Of a stretch of DNA of 64,000 nucleotides, positions 20,840 through 34,642 are shown in pieces. Each line of letters opens with the position of its first letter. Position 1 is the stretch's first letter. The stretch comes from Spongospora subterranea f. sp. subterranea. Taxonomy: Eukaryota > Endomyxa: Phytomyxea > Phytomyxea > Plasmodiophorida. The DNA lies in contig JAUGWO010000228.1 of NCBI GenBank assembly GCA_049724395.1, forward strand, positions 81,078 to 145,077, given 5' to 3'. Under the pieces are notes generated by a model that saw only the letters and a list, made by a program, of their open reading frames with translations, had not been told where the DNA came from and searched no databases. Position numbers and translations under genes: made by a program.

Positions 20840-23800
20840 ATGACAGGTATATTTTTACCCCTCGGTCAGCTTTTGGCTGTTTCGTTGTTTGATATCACTG
20901 AAACAGATCCATTTGATGTCGATGACATCCATTTTTCGTCGGACGAGGTAGCAGCATTTTTTTTATTTGAGGGGCATATCTGTGGATAATCACCTGTTTA
21001 GGAACTTCAAAATGAAACCGCCGTAGTGTCCACCGGCACTTCTTTACTTGAAGAATTCAAATCTCGGCGTACCGCAGCAAAAATCGCTGTATCGCCCGAG
21101 TAAATTGTTGACTCGAAAAATCATTTGCATCTTTTCTTGTTAATCCGTTAATTCTCTCAGCTAACGAATTGCTTTTCAGAACAAAAGTCGAACTGATGTC
21201 CGAGTTTTCCGATGCGAGCGCCTTCCACGACACTCAAAATGAAGTAAACTTTGATTACGGTATGTTTTTTTTTTCTTGTTTCTGTTATTTGCCTGACTTT
21301 CCATTGCGAATGACTGTTTGCCAGATAGTGTTCAGCCAGGAGATGGCTTTTTTCAAAGGAAGGGTGTTCTCATTTTTATTTATTTGTTTTTTCAACCTGA
21401 TGTTCGTTTATCACGGCTGATTGTCCTTCTACAGATGATGATTTTGATATGGACTCGATCAATAATGATTTACTCGAAGTTGATTTATCCAAACCAGAAC
21501 GGCCTGCGTCGTCAGCCGTTGTTCATCCTGTGCTTCAGGTATTATCCAAGTCCATCACATTTGTTATCCAGTCGACGGTTGATATGTAGCAACAGTCAAT
21601 TAGATCGCGCTCTTTCCTGGACACATTGGCACAATTGAAATCGCACACAAACAGTAATACTTCGCTGATATCTCAAGATAATGTCCTTTCCTCTGCTCCC
21701 TCGCGTAGTTATCTTGATTTAGATACTTCACAAATAGCACCCTCGTCTTCGCCAGACAATGTCGATATCACCAGCGTTTCAAGAGGTGACCAAATAATTT
21801 TGACGCCTAAATTGATGGATTCAAATGAAATTTTTTCCATAATTGCACAACCAGCCCTTGTAGAAATGTCAACAGATTCGCCGTCATCCGAATCTGTCTT
21901 GCATTCTTATGTTGAGGGCAATTCTCCGCCTACTCCTTTGTACTCGGGTTCCCTGTCTTCCGCTATTCATCCTCCAACGCTCAACAAAGCCACAGATGTT
22001 CCTACCGCCGTTATTGAACCTATTAAGCCATCTCCAAGTATCAGATCCTCTGATTTAATTGCGCCTACTGGTGAAATTACGATTTCCGATAGCTACCTTT
22101 CTTTCGACTCCGAATTGCCGTCGCCTGAACCCCCTACTAATCCTTCGCACAATTGCCTTCAACATCCAGAGACAAATTCTGCTGTAGTTTCTGCTACTCA
22201 ATCAGTGTTTTCGTCAGGTCAGGGTTTTCCCTTTCCTTTACATAATCCGTCAGTTCTCAAAGATCAGCAAGTGAACAATACAGTGCAAGCAGTTACCAGC
22301 GTATGTTCAGCAACATCGGTAGTCGTTCAGCCTGATGCCGCTCAAACTCGCATTCAATTTGAGTCTTTGTCAGTCGCTCTCCCAACTGTTTTGTCACCCA
22401 GCAGTTCGTCCCTTAATCCGGCTTCAACTGCTTCGGAAACTCTTGCAATGCTACCCTCGTTTAAGTCCAGAGTCCATGGTTCCGATGTGGTATCAAGTCC
22501 AGCAAAGTTAGTTGATCCTAAAAGTGTATCGGTATTTGAAATGGATTGCTCGTTAGATCTCTTTAGCTAACAAAGCCTTAGAAAAAAAAACATAAGAAAA
22601 GTCTTGCCCTTTCGGGGTTGAAGAAAAAGTTTCGCTCGCAAACATCGACTCCTGCAAACGTTGCATCAGCATTTCCTGATAGTCAACATTCTCCTGATGC
22701 TGAAATGCGTCGAAAGCAACAGGTTGATGATTTTCCATTTGTTTTTATCTCTTTCAAAGATTTCAAATTCATGCATTTTCCTTTTTTCGGCTGAGATTCG
22801 CGTTTGGTACAGGATCGCGTTAGGGAACTCGAACGAGATAAATTTTTGCTGGAATCGAAATTGAGTCACCTGTCAACTAGTGTGAATGGATCATTTCGTG
22901 ATCGTTTCGCCATGGGTTCCCCGTTACCGCTTGTCAACGATAAAGAGCTAGCTGGTATTTTTTGCATATTTATTTTTAAGCGTCAGTTTTATAATGGTGC
23001 TGTGGTGGTACTGATACATGCGGTTTTGTTTTAAATTGGCATATGTTTCCGCACTGATTTTGCCCTCTGCTTTCTGAAGATATTCGCAGCGAAATGCAGA
23101 CAATGGAAAGCATTATTGCATCACTCAATGAGGAAAACGCTAAACTGTGTGTCGCTTTGAAGCACGAACAACTCTCAATGAAAGGTACAGCACAACAGAT
23201 GCTTACTCGGAACACAGCTCTCCGCGCCGAACTCGACACAGCGTTAGCAGAGGTAAACAGTTTTGCTGCGATTCGGTTTAGTGCAACTCTGGTCATGGCC
23301 GAAGAATTTCGTTTCTTTTGAATTTTATTATGTACCGTTTTTATTCAAATCAAGCCTTCAGTATATGGTTGTCTGGTTTATGTTATATTGTGATGTTTTT
23401 TAGATACAAGACTTACGTTCAGCCCACCTGATCAACGCTGATGATAGCGCGGTCGAAGAGATACGCCGCCTCAAGCAATCTCTTGTGCAGCTGCGCAATG
23501 AAACTGATACAAAGCTTCGCGCTTCTCAGAACCAGATCGAAACGCTTCGAAGAACGAATGAAGAGCTAGAGCACCGTATTCAAAATATGAACTACGACCC
23601 AATATCACCACGAAGGTCACATTCTCGTGCTACAGAACGTTTCGATGCGATTGCTAAGAAGAAGGTTGAGTTCCCATTCCACTCAGAATGCCTTCTCAAC
23701 CATGGCTGCGGTTACAGATGATCGATGATCAACAACAAGAAATTGCTGAGCTGCGCGACGTGAGAATTCGGTTTGCAAATGTGATATCATTGGTTTTCTG

Positions 23801-25606
23801 AAAACAAGTCAACAGAGAATAGCTTGGTTTTCTGAGAATCAACAGATGATACAAGAGTTGGAAGCGCAATTGAAGGAAAGAGATGAAACCATTCAGAGCT
23901 TACAGCAACGCGTTGAGATATTACATCAACCAAAGACCAAATCATTGGGGTCAACGTCTAAAGTCAACCTGACAACCAAGCGACATATTCGTGAACTGGA
24001 ACAGCAGGTGGCGACTTTGCAGAAAAACAACGGGCTGCGACGCACTGTCGCGGAACTGGTAAAAGCTGCTGGTCCCGACGAATTGCGTCAGATAGCCGGC
24101 CTTCAAAGTGTTGTTGATTCCTTGCGCCAAGAGCTGGCTGTGAAAGATGACGAGCATCTTATCGCCATCCGAGGCCTTCGTCAAGACTACGAAAAAATGC
24201 GATGTCAATATGATGAGCGCATCGCTCAATTGCTCATTGACCGAAAGGAAAACGCTCGCCCTCACGAACGTATTCGCGAGTTGGAGGCACAGATTGATAC
24301 GATGCGAGAAACATATCGTAAAAAAACTCGCAGCGCTCCCGAAAAATCGGATTTGCCTTCGGATCCAGTCTATAATAGCGATGAAGTTGTTCATCTTCGC
24401 GCTCAACTCGACGAAGCGTCGCAGAACAATCGACTACTTCATGAGAAAATCAAGGTATTTTCGATGTCCAAGCATTTTTTTTCTTCTGATTTGACTTTTG
24501 TGTATTCCTGAACTTCGGGTTGAGACGAGGTTTGGAATGAAATTTCATGATCGATTTTACTTGTCAATATTTAGTTTGTTAGACGGGGAACTGGCCGGCC
24601 ATGACCATATTTTATTGTTTGGGTAGCTGATTATGCTGTTTAGAATATATCGATGCAGTCAGATCAATATCTGAACCGGATTCAATCCTTGGAGACTCAA
24701 GCACAGTCTTATCTTTTATCAGCAAAACCTGCAGCCGAAACCAAGGAGTGCAGCTGTGTAAGTAGCGAATGGATCAGCACGTCATGCTGAATCTAACTAC
24801 CGACCCAGGCAGAGTTTGTGGACGAAGCACATGCACTTGAACAGCAAACTCTTAAGGACGAGGTGAATCGCTTGACCGAACTGACGGTTCAGATGGCGTC
24901 CCATCCTCAGGGTCCAGATACTATGGCGTCTCAATATGTAATCGCATCTCCAAGTTTATTATCCCCATCCTTAACTTTTTTGATTATTCTTTGCGATAAC
25001 GCTGTGAAAATTTCCAAGTATCGCGCATCGGGGTGTTGTGGATATTTTCGTCTATCAGTAATTAACGACTCCTCTGGCAGATGGTTGCATCGATGCAGTC
25101 CCAGCTCGACAATTGTCAACAAGAGAAACTGACTTTACGAGAGCGTTTGATCGAATCGCAATATGAAGTAACCAGGTGAGTATTCGACAGTTTTATGGTC
25201 ACGTTATTAGCCTCCTTCTTGAGTTGTTTCTTAGCCAAGGTAGTCTTATTTCGGTTTTAGATTGAAAGCCGTTCCAAGTCGAGTGCAAGTGACCACCCTG
25301 GAACTAAAGCTGAACGATCTGGAGGCGAGGCATGCGCGCCGTGAAGCTTCATTACGCGACGCATTAGCGATGTTAGAGCTGCAGAGCGAGCAGCAAGCTA
25401 GGTCTAGCGTGCTCCAATATGAGGTAAACAATCAAAAACTCCCTATGGCTTTTCCTAATCACCGTTTGGTTATCATCAACTTATATCGTTATCATCCTTT
25501 TCAATCGCAGACTGTTCTCCGCCAGAAAAACTCGCAAATCTGCGAGTTCAAGGCTGAGCTGGATGGACTGTTGACGGCGTTAGCTGCGCTGCAAAAACAG
25601 CAATGA
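20840..25606 (+). CDS. CEP162-like centrosomal/ciliary coiled-coil protein
   Basis: This multi-exon gene has short introns. Exons read, in order: TDPFDVDDIHFSSDE; ELQNETAVVSTGTSLLEEF; TKVELMSEFSDASAF; DDDFDMDSINNDLLEVDL; and a long Ser/Thr/Pro-rich acidic exon from 21590 to 22532. A basic exon (KKKFRSQTSTP), then coiled-coil exons from DRVRELERDKFLLESKL (22812) to the stop at 25606, complete it. Several joins keep phase exactly, for example DPKSVS|KKKHKK over a 50-nt intron with GCTAAC before the acceptor. The C-terminus, VPSRVQVTTLELKLNDLEARHARRE then ...CEFKAELDGLLTALAALQKQQ, and the central DYEKMRCQYDERIAQL are like CEP162, which binds axonemal microtubules at centriole distal ends. The assignment rests on remembered motifs; another coiled-coil family is possible. 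BBS9 lies directly downstream in the same direction. Confidence 0.55.
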
Positions 25607-26066
25607 ATTTTGGCGAATTATATATATATATCAACGATCAATTCACAGTAAATTCATTTCCTGTGTGTCCAACTCGTGTGTCTTTCACTTTCAACCGTAC
25701 TTGACTCGAGCCACTTCCACTGCCAATCGAAGTGACTCGCAGAAATCTCCCAACCGTCTCAACTTGCTTTTCTTGTATTGGAATTTCATAGTCCTGGAAC
25801 TCTCTGGAAAGGACCCGGACAAATATTCAACAACTTGGCATCTAAATCGATCGTTGAGTTTTGGTTGACAATAATGGAGAAGGTAATCCTGTCTCTGTGT
25901 AACAGTTGCTCATGTAAACAGGGCTGCAGCAGTTGGCCTCTCTGCATGTCCCTTGTTGTCGTGTTGGTCTGGTCGACTGGGGATGGGGCTGCCCCCGTTA
26001 TCCCCTTTGTGGAACGTATTATGATCATAACGATTTCCAGTAATCGTTTGATACAAAGGATAATCA
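25607..26066. other. Intergenic spacer between the CEP162-like gene and BBS9
   Basis: 460 bp with a TATATATATA tract just after the CEP162-like stop. No further gene is seen. It must hold the 3' end of one gene and the promoter of the next. Confidence 0.55.
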
Positions 26067-29000
26067 ATGTCGCTGTTCCAGGTGCGAGAATGGTGGTCGA
26101 CCACTGCGGATGGGCATGGCCGATGATGACCTTCATTTCAGCAGGCGCGCCCTGTGTGTCGGAAATGTCGACAACCAGGTCCCCGCACAAGATAAAATTA
26201 TCGTGGGATCTTTCGAAGGGATTCTGCGTGTTTATTCTCCTACACAGAGAGAAAACAAAATTGAAGATCTAATCGTCGAAATGAACCTTGGCCATCCCAT
26301 TCTTCAGATAGAATGTGGTCGGTTTCTTCCGTAGGAAATCGATGTCAAAGTTTGTTTCATCATTCGCTTGTTTTCGCGAAAGACGTTTTCTGTCAGACCA
26401 CTTGCAGCTTCCTGAAATGATTTGTGTTTTACAGAAACAAAATGGAGCTTGGAGTATGCGTTCTAAGTCCCGACTCTATCAAGGTGTATGAGTTGATTCC
26501 GGTTGGCGGTTTTGGTCAATCGTCGAAATATTACGAACTTGTTGCTCAATATGAACACAAATTAGCTTCATCAGCTCATAGTTTTGTATACGGCCAATTT
26601 GGCGGATATGGTACATCATTTTGAAATGTCAATATTGCTCCTCGTTATGCTCGCTTTGAACAATATTTTCATTGCCACTGCCGTATCGCCAATATATCCA
26701 GTTGTGTCTTCTAATACTTTGTGTTGGTCTAGAAAAGGACTCCATCTGTATTCAGTCAATGGATGGGAAGTTGTTCTTCTTCGAACAAGATGCAGTGTCT
26801 TTTACTAGCGCATTGCCCGACGTTCTTCTTCCTGGTCCTTTAGCCTATATATCTAGGACTGATTCGTTCGCTTTCATCAATTCTCAAATGTCATGTGAAT
26901 GCTACTCGTACGATGTACCACATTTTTCCTCATTGTTGAATGTTGAACCGTTTCTTCTCAATTTTTCTCTCATTCACAACCTTAAACTCAATCCATTTTT
27001 GTTTCACTTGAGAAGCCTGGCTGTCAGATCATGATATAAATTATACTCTCTACAGGTACCAAATGCTGGGAGCCTCAGTTCCAGGTAGTGCTCGGGGACA
27101 AGTCCTCGGCTCTGACAGAGATGCTTCTGAACGGTATCGACCTTCAATTCAACGTAGCTGGCTAGTAGACCTTGGCCAACATGCTGTAGACATATTAGTT
27201 GGCAGGTTTGCTGAATCTACTGCACCTTCGCAATCAGACATTGTTGTTATTGGTGAAAGATCGCTAATAGTTTTGAAGACTCAGGTAAAATTCAGTACAC
27301 AGAAGTGTTGAATAATTTGGCCTTAGTCTTTCAAAGGGGACACTAAGTATGCAAAAACTGTTGACTTTTAATCCGTCATGCAGCACAACATACCAAACAA
27401 GTCCAAACGGGGAATGTAAGAACCAATAAGTGCACAATGCCCACATTTTGTGATGATCGTCTCAACGCAACTTTATATCGTTTTCCATTACCAACCTTCA
27501 ATGGCTACGTCATCTCTGTTCTGTTTCCTCATGAGGTCATAGTCTCAATTGACACTCTTGTTCCGGTTATGAGAATTCACCATCTAACCGTGCTTGATCA
27601 TGATATAGTTGGAACAAGAAGAAACGTGATTATCGGAACGCACCAGAAGACCCTAATGGTGTATCGCGATTCTCAGATGATTTGGGCCGCAAGGACCAAA
27701 CATGTCCCAATCTCTATTGCTGTCTCAAATTTCGGCGCTGTTCCAGGGATGATAGTTATCCTGTTTCAGAACGGGGAATTACAGATTTCATATCTTGGAA
27801 CGGTATGCATTCAATCGTAACTGACTCGCATTCACTGCTGCTTGCCTAATATTTGACGTAGGACCCAGCTCCTACAAGCAAAACAGTTCAAGAAGGCAAA
27901 GAAGTCGACTTCGCAAACGTCGCAATGGAATATCGTAATCTACAGAAAGCGATTAAAAACTCCATGAACTGTAAGTCTTTTACAGATTATTAATGTTCTA
28001 CACATTCTGCAATGAAAGTGACACTCTTTTTTCAGCAGGCACAGAAAGCGTATCAGACGGTTTCAACGTCACTGTTCATGTTCCGGGGCATGTCGATGGC
28101 CTTAAAGCTGCATCACTTGGAGTCGCAATGACCGGAAACGATGTTTTTCTCGACGCACATGCCACTCCAATCTGCATAACTGCAGTTGTACGAATTGCAT
28201 ACCAGCAACTGGATCCTATTGACAATGTCATTATCAATGTTGAATCTGTCCCTGGGTTCATTACCGAATCAAATTCCTTCTGCATCCCTGACTTCGGTCC
28301 GTTTGTAAATTTGGTGCCATTACCTGATACAACACTCTCTGGTCCCACCAGAATCGCTTTTACATTCCTTGACTGCTGAACCCAGGCTCTCAAGCTATTT
28401 GTGTTGACAGAATTTACAAAACTATTCGATTCCTCCGTGTTAAACCTTTTGTGTTGAATTACAGAAACAATGAGTTTGAGACTGTCATTTTTCCCAAGCG
28501 CTTCCCCAAAATTTCGCATTGTTTTGGTGACTGTTTTTGAATTCGTTTTTTATCAGCCCCTAGGGGAAACGTCACCGTATCCTTCCCTATCAGGATCTTT
28601 GCAAGTAAAACCGTTCTGCCAGCTGTAAAAACCATGAAGGTATTCATTCAGGCAACAAACTGTGTACGCCGGTATTCGACACCCTGTCCTCCAGGTTGAT
28701 GTATTATATACAAAGGAGGACGGGCAACCTCGTGTGATTTCTTCCTTGATTGTTCTTCCCTTTGAAATGGTTGCAGGCTTGATTCCGCCGATAAAAAATT
28801 CGAAACATTTTGTAAGAAAACGTTGTCATTTTATGTTTTTGTTTCCCTTCCAACTGTTCAATCCTTCTCGTTCGACTAACGCTTTTCAAACTTCTCATGC
28901 TTTCCGGTTTCCGACACTTGACACGACTTGTCAATCCGCAGGTCACGATTGATACAAACAGGCCAGCACCAGCAACGTTAAAAGAATTGTTTTCCAGTAT

Positions 29001-30187
29001 GTCTGAAAATGACGTTCCCAATATTTTTAGCGTTCGATATTATGGTCGCGGTATCGACTCAACCATAATCCTATCCAAAAATGCTGGTCAGTAAACGTCC
29101 GCAACACTGCTTCATGCTTCAGTTTCTCTCTGAAGTGGAATTTTACAGGACGATTTCGCATTCAATCTAGTGAGTTCGTTGGGCTCCACTTGCTTACTTC
29201 GGAACTAATCGACAAGTTGTATCGATACTGGAACGCGCCTGGTGAGGTTCAGGTATCACTTTCACTGGCAATTGTTTGGCGCGATTTGTTTTGTTTTTAG
29301 GATCAATCAATTCAATCGTTTGTTTGTCTTTTTTGCCATTAGATACGGTTTTGTAATTTCAGCATTACACCCTTTACTATTTGATTTTTTCAAACTCAAC
29401 TTACACCATGATGCTAAAATATGATTCAACAGACTCAGGCAATGTCTGAAAGTGGGCCATTGCAGTTATCGTTGGATGGTGCTTTGCCTTTCGATGACAT
29501 TGGATGTATTATTGAAGTGCACCTGAAAGCCAGACAAGAAATCGCCACCCGTGGCAAGGAGATGGAGAGGCTAGCTCGTCAGTTACGCGTTATTCAAAAA
29601 CGGCTCCTGGCTCGATACAAAGATGCAACACCTTCTCCATTATGCAATGTACGTGCATTGACTGAATTATCTCTTCAATCCTAGCACCATTCGCTTACAA
29701 TATGTTCTTCATCGTATATGAAAGCTGATTATTTTTTCAGCTTGATGTGCTGCTTCGGGAGACGTTGCAAGCACTGATTGCGAATGCAGATGTGGTTCGC
29801 ACCCGCCAGATTGACGTAGCTCAAAGCGGCAACGAATTGTCCAGTGCAATGGCCTTTTTATGCAATCTCCTGACAATGACATATGGCATGAATGAAGAGA
29901 ACACCTCATGCTTACGCTCATATTTTACTCATATTATTGACGATGGGGTCGATCAGGGATGGGAAGAGCGACTCGAGGCAGCTATTTCTTATTTGCTAAC
30001 AAGTGCGGATCGTAAGACTTCGATGAGCATGGCGACAGAATTGGTATTACCCTCAAGCGACGCTAAAACTCTAAGAAAGCACATGAAATCTGTTTGCGAT
30101 CGTGTGGCAAAAGGATCTTTGGAACTGCATAACCAGCCAGCTGTGAAAAAAGTAAAATCAAAATCAATTAGGCTGGCGGCACAATAG
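26067..30187 (+). CDS. BBS9: BBS9 (PTHB1), BBSome subunit
   Basis: BBS9 is part of the BBSome, which moves membrane proteins in cilia. The gene starts MSLFQVREWW at 26067, as the family does. Spliced exons include 26142-26330, 26435-26610, 26733-26907, 27056-27284 and 27862-27970. They give the N-terminal beta-propeller: QDKIIVGSFEGILRVYSP, DSICIQSMDGKLFFFEQD, LLPGPLAYISRTDSF, then HVPISIAV and LQISYLGTDPAP. The later platform and C-terminal helical domains read VTIDTNRPAP, FRIQS, RVIQKRLLARYKDATPSPLCN and GWEERLEAAISYLL...LRKHMKSVCDRVAKGSLEL. The gene ends at 30187. Joins such as CYS|YQML keep phase. Two spots are unresolved: the frame changes between 26095 and 26142, and a stop near 27371 needs an intron or an error. 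Everything else looks intact and full length. Confidence 0.93.
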
Positions 30188-30588
30188 CAGCGCAAACCAT
30201 ATGATAAATGAAACGGTCATTACAAGGAAAATAACGTCAGAAACAGAGCAAAACTTTGAAGAAAACGCAAAGCGCTGAACATCTAACTGGCAACCTTCAT
30301 TGAACGGAGGGCATGGATCATGGTATGCCAGAGTACTGATAACTTTCGAAAGCGCACACCCCAACCGTTACCATTTTAGCAGCGTACCCGCTTGCGTTGA
30401 TCTAAAACAGACCAGGATCTTACAAAAAAATCGTTTATCAAGCAGCTCAGATCATTGAAAGTTATTACTAGCACAAAACGCAAATAAAATTACGACTGCC
30501 TAAACTGCGTTGATAAGCGATAAGAAACGGATTTATTACTTCGAGTGGAACCGTTAACCCACATGAGTTATGTATTTTCTCTGTTCAT
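30188..30588. other. Convergent intergenic region between BBS9 and STT3
   Basis: About 400 bp between the two convergent stop codons (BBS9 at 30187, STT3 at 30589). No coding signal is visible. It holds both 3' untranslated regions. Confidence 0.6.
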
Positions 30589-33500
30589 CTATAAATTTTC
30601 ACGTGGTTTGACACTAGTAAAAGCAGTCAGATGCGAAAGGGTATTAAAGAAAGTCAGGAAATGCATACCGATAAATGCGGACCATCCAATGCTCGCTAGT
30701 GAATGCCTCCTCTAAATACCGAAATTTGATGTCTTTATGGCCTATGTGACAGTTGCGTACTCGATCGTAACCGCCCTGAGATGACAAACCAGCTCAATCG
30801 CTTGCAAGAAGAAGCAACCGCAAACCAAGATTCGCAGTCAACAAAATTGCTGAAATTCTTTTAGGAAAATCTTTAAAGAAATTGTCCGTGCCAAACTCTG
30901 TTCAGCGTGTGAAAGAACAGAGTTTAAATTAATCATTTAATGTCCGCATTGAGCCACTAATGTTAAAAAACCCTTACTTGAGAGTCCCAGGATGAGCGGA
31001 TCTCGCCGAACCGGTAGTAGCACATCGAATACATGAGCGAATTTTTCATGCGGTCTGAAACAGATTCGTCCACACGAAACTCGCCATTGCGATTAAAATA
31101 TTCGCTTTCAACAACCTAAACCCGACGTTAGGTTGATAAAACATGAACGAACGGATATTAAAAAAAACTAGTATATGTGTGACTGGAGGGGAATCAAAAT
31201 TTAAGGGGGAAAAAGCAAAGTTGATATTTGCTTTTAGGGAAAGAAAATTTGATAGTGCAGTAACCTCAGGATATACGCCACCGGAAATGCGCACCATCCA
31301 TAAGAATTTATTGATATCGTCAGATGAGAACCCCACCATACCACCAAAAACAACTGAAGGTACGTAATAATGAGAAAAAAGCGGCTGGAAGAACCATTAT
31401 GTACCGAGCAAATATTTGACATCCAAAGATCGAATGATTTCAATGGCACGATCTTCGTCTGATGACATGACAAGACCCACCGTGGCGATATGCGTATTGT
31501 TCCGCGTATTGTTATCAACAATAACACTATAAGCAGACCGACATTGGAAAACGACTTCATAAAGCTAAAATTTTTGAAAAAGTAAAGACGAAATTACCTT
31601 CGATTACCCATACCGGTGATCTGATATCCATAATCCCACCAGCTGAGAATTTGGGCATCCGGTTCGGTGTTGTGGTTGAGCCATTGGTACGATTCACGAA
31701 AATCGTCAAAAATTGTAAGAGAACCATCACGCCCCTTTGCTGAAAGCACAACCTACACCGAAGTATGAGCCTGACGGGTTAAAACGAGTTCCAACGAGGA
31801 ATACAACAAATAAACGACAATACATTGTGTTACGTAGACGAAGAAAAACGAGTGTAGAGGTTTTGCAAAACCCAAACAAAAAGTTGACCAAATATATACA
31901 TGAAAATATGTCCTGTAACAAACGATACCGAAGAAATCGGAATGCTGTTCTCAACAAACCTGGGGAGATGAATACATGTTGGCCGACATCCAGGTGCAGT
32001 GAGGTACAAAGAAGAAGAACATGACGACGAATATCAATAAAACGCCAATACAGATTGGAGCAGCAACTGTAGAATGAAAGGCAGTTGATTAACGATGGAG
32101 ACACACAAGAAGTCGAGCACCTTTTTTAACATGATATTTTCGGTACCAATCTCGCTGTTCCTCTTGTGTTCCTTGATAAGGACGACCTAACACAACGGTT
32201 TCCGACGTGTTTTTGGAAGGGGATGAATCGGAAAGCGAGGAAGGCATGGTCAAAATATGGCAAAATGTAAGTAGGGTTTCGGAGACGCCAATTCCTGCCA
32301 AAACACAAACGATTGGCGATATGACCAGCATAAGGCGGATCATGATCGACGCAAAATACGCCGAGAACAACATGTATAGGATCAAAAACAGGTTGGTGTC
32401 TGATACCGACCAGAAGACATCTGCAAAAACAGGGGCAACACATCAGGATATAAGATATATATATATGGGAGACATAAAAGCAAAAAATGAAACAGAACAA
32501 AGGTAAGGTCACGAACAATATATGCCGGCAGGAACTAGCGCGACCATCATGTGCAAGTCCAAGAAAAAAGTGAGCCACTTCGTAGGCTGGTGCTCGGATA
32601 CACTTTTGACAATAGCGATATTTGTGGTGGCACCCATCAGTGACTTCAATCGACCCGTAAGGAATGGAACAGTTCCGGTCAAAGCCAATCCGATCACTCC
32701 AACTATACTAATCGCCACCGTGGCGCCAATCATTTTCAATATTGATCGAAACTAAATACGAAAATAAGTTAATAAAGCACAGCAAATAGGCATGAAAATC
32801 GGTTTGAAAATATGACCAAAGACAAACCGTACAAGAAAGCACGTCGGAAGCTGTGGTTTACCTGAGCGCGAGAAACACGGGAATGCACAAAGTTGAGGAA
32901 TGCATAGACTTGTAAAAGGCAAAAGACACCGGCAGCCGGTACATGTTCAGGTGACGATGTTGACACTGGCTGAAAGCCAACGAACATAACTGCACGATAA
33001 GCATAAACATCACTGTAGATGGTAGTTGTTATGAGACGGCGTAGTTACTCACTTTGCATGGATATCAACAGACCGAGTATGTACCACGTGCAATACGCAA
33101 CATACAATCGAGGAGAATAACGACCGCAAATTACTGCAGAAAGAAACTTCAATAAAAAAGCAACCTGATTAAAAAAACTGAAAAACGCAGTAACATAGAT
33201 TGCCGTAATGTTGCAATGAACAAATCAGAATGTATACCAAGGGCGAAAGCATGGACGGCAATAATATTCCAAACAAAGACATATCCGCCCCATGCTGCAA
33301 CCATATATCCATATGCTAAGGCACAGGCAGCTGACCAAAGCAATGACCCTGTATCGACGGCAATGAGCCAGAGCCAAAACGTGCAAACCAAGGCGAAGAT
33401 AGCGACAGCCTCGTTATCATATGATCCGGCAACAGAACGTGATATATATCTATTAGAATTTCCGATTAAAAATCTGAAGCAAAGGCCGGAATAAAACGAA

Positions 33501-34379
33501 ACAACAAAAGGGTAAAGAAATTTCAGAATTACAATTGCAACATGAAGGAACGAACCCAGGAGCGATGGCCATGAATGCAGCAGCAACCAATCCTGCAGCA
33601 CGGGTCCAAACCTGTTTCGTTAACAGGTACGTCACGATTGACGTGTTAGATGCCATGAATGGCGCCAATAAAACACAGACGTTTCGAATATCAACTGGCA
33701 AGTTTAAATAATGTAGTATCTTGTATAAAACAGCGGCGGTCCACATCAATCCTAATACAGATCGAAAAGGGGACAAATCAGTTATGGCATTTCGGCTGTC
33801 ATAAAAAATCAGCGATTTCACAACTAAAGCTTTGAAGGCACATCAAACAAGAATGTTTAAACCCGAAAAGCTATTTGAAACCAAAGGCAAACTCTAATTA
33901 AAACATTGGGCAAAAATCCAAATACAAAATGAGATTGTCAATATGATGCAAGAGCGAAAACCTGGTTGGCAACTGGGTTCATATATAAACAGTAATATTG
34001 TTAGAATTACCGGGATATATAGTACCACCAATATATCGACCATATGGATACCAGGACATCTCATCAAACCAGTTATGAAACTCGTAAAACCCTTCCGATA
34101 CGAGATATTTCGTTGTTCGGAAATTGAACCACGGATCGAATTCGTGAATAACACTCTCATGCCGGAGAACGCTAAACAATCGCACACAGAACGCTGCGGG
34201 ACAAATAATCAGCCCGAATCAAATGCGAATAGATTTCAAAAAATCAATGACAATAGAGCAAAAACAGAATCGGGAGATAAGATGATGACGATTAGTCTAC
34301 CTAAAACGTATATACAGGCAAGGATTAGCGCCTGGAAAACAAACTCGTTTTTGCCCGAGAAGTTGGCGAGTTTGGCCAT
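30589..34379 (-). CDS. STT3: STT3, catalytic subunit of oligosaccharyltransferase
   Basis: STT3 transfers the lipid-linked glycan to Asn-X-Ser/Thr sites in the ER. The start is ATG at 34379 ([16 protein letters not shown]). Exon 1 ends at 34301 and a 107-nt intron follows. Exon 2, from 34193, reads [27 protein letters not shown] and then [15 protein letters not shown] (first luminal loop, metal-binding motif). Further exons give [18 protein letters not shown] and many membrane helices. The substrate motif WWDYG lies at 31627-31641. The luminal domain has [22 protein letters not shown] and [12 protein letters not shown]. The last exons read [33 protein letters not shown] and VKPRENL, stopping at 30589. 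There are over ten exons, and all key motifs are intact. It looks like a functional single-copy housekeeping gene. Confidence 0.95.
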
Positions 34380-34642
34380 TGACCCGATTGTTGGTTAACA
34401 AACGAATCTGTGATGATAATGAGGTGATGATGATAGTGGTGTTGTGAGATAAGTCACCTGTCACCCTCTGAAAACGCAATCAATTACTGCGCGATTGGTG
34501 CAACGTATACTGTACCAAACAGACAGGATCATACTAACGCACATTGTGCACATTCACAGTTGCGCAATAAAGATTCACTGACGGCGCCAAAATCCAGGAA
34601 CAGGAACAAGGCTGTGACAGTTTCTACATTTGGTTTCATGAA

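Noticed and set aside
25778-26272. 164-codon plus-strand frame upstream of BBS9
   Set aside because: It runs out of frame across the BBS9 start and its protein looks random. The family motif MSLF-R-WW fixes another frame.
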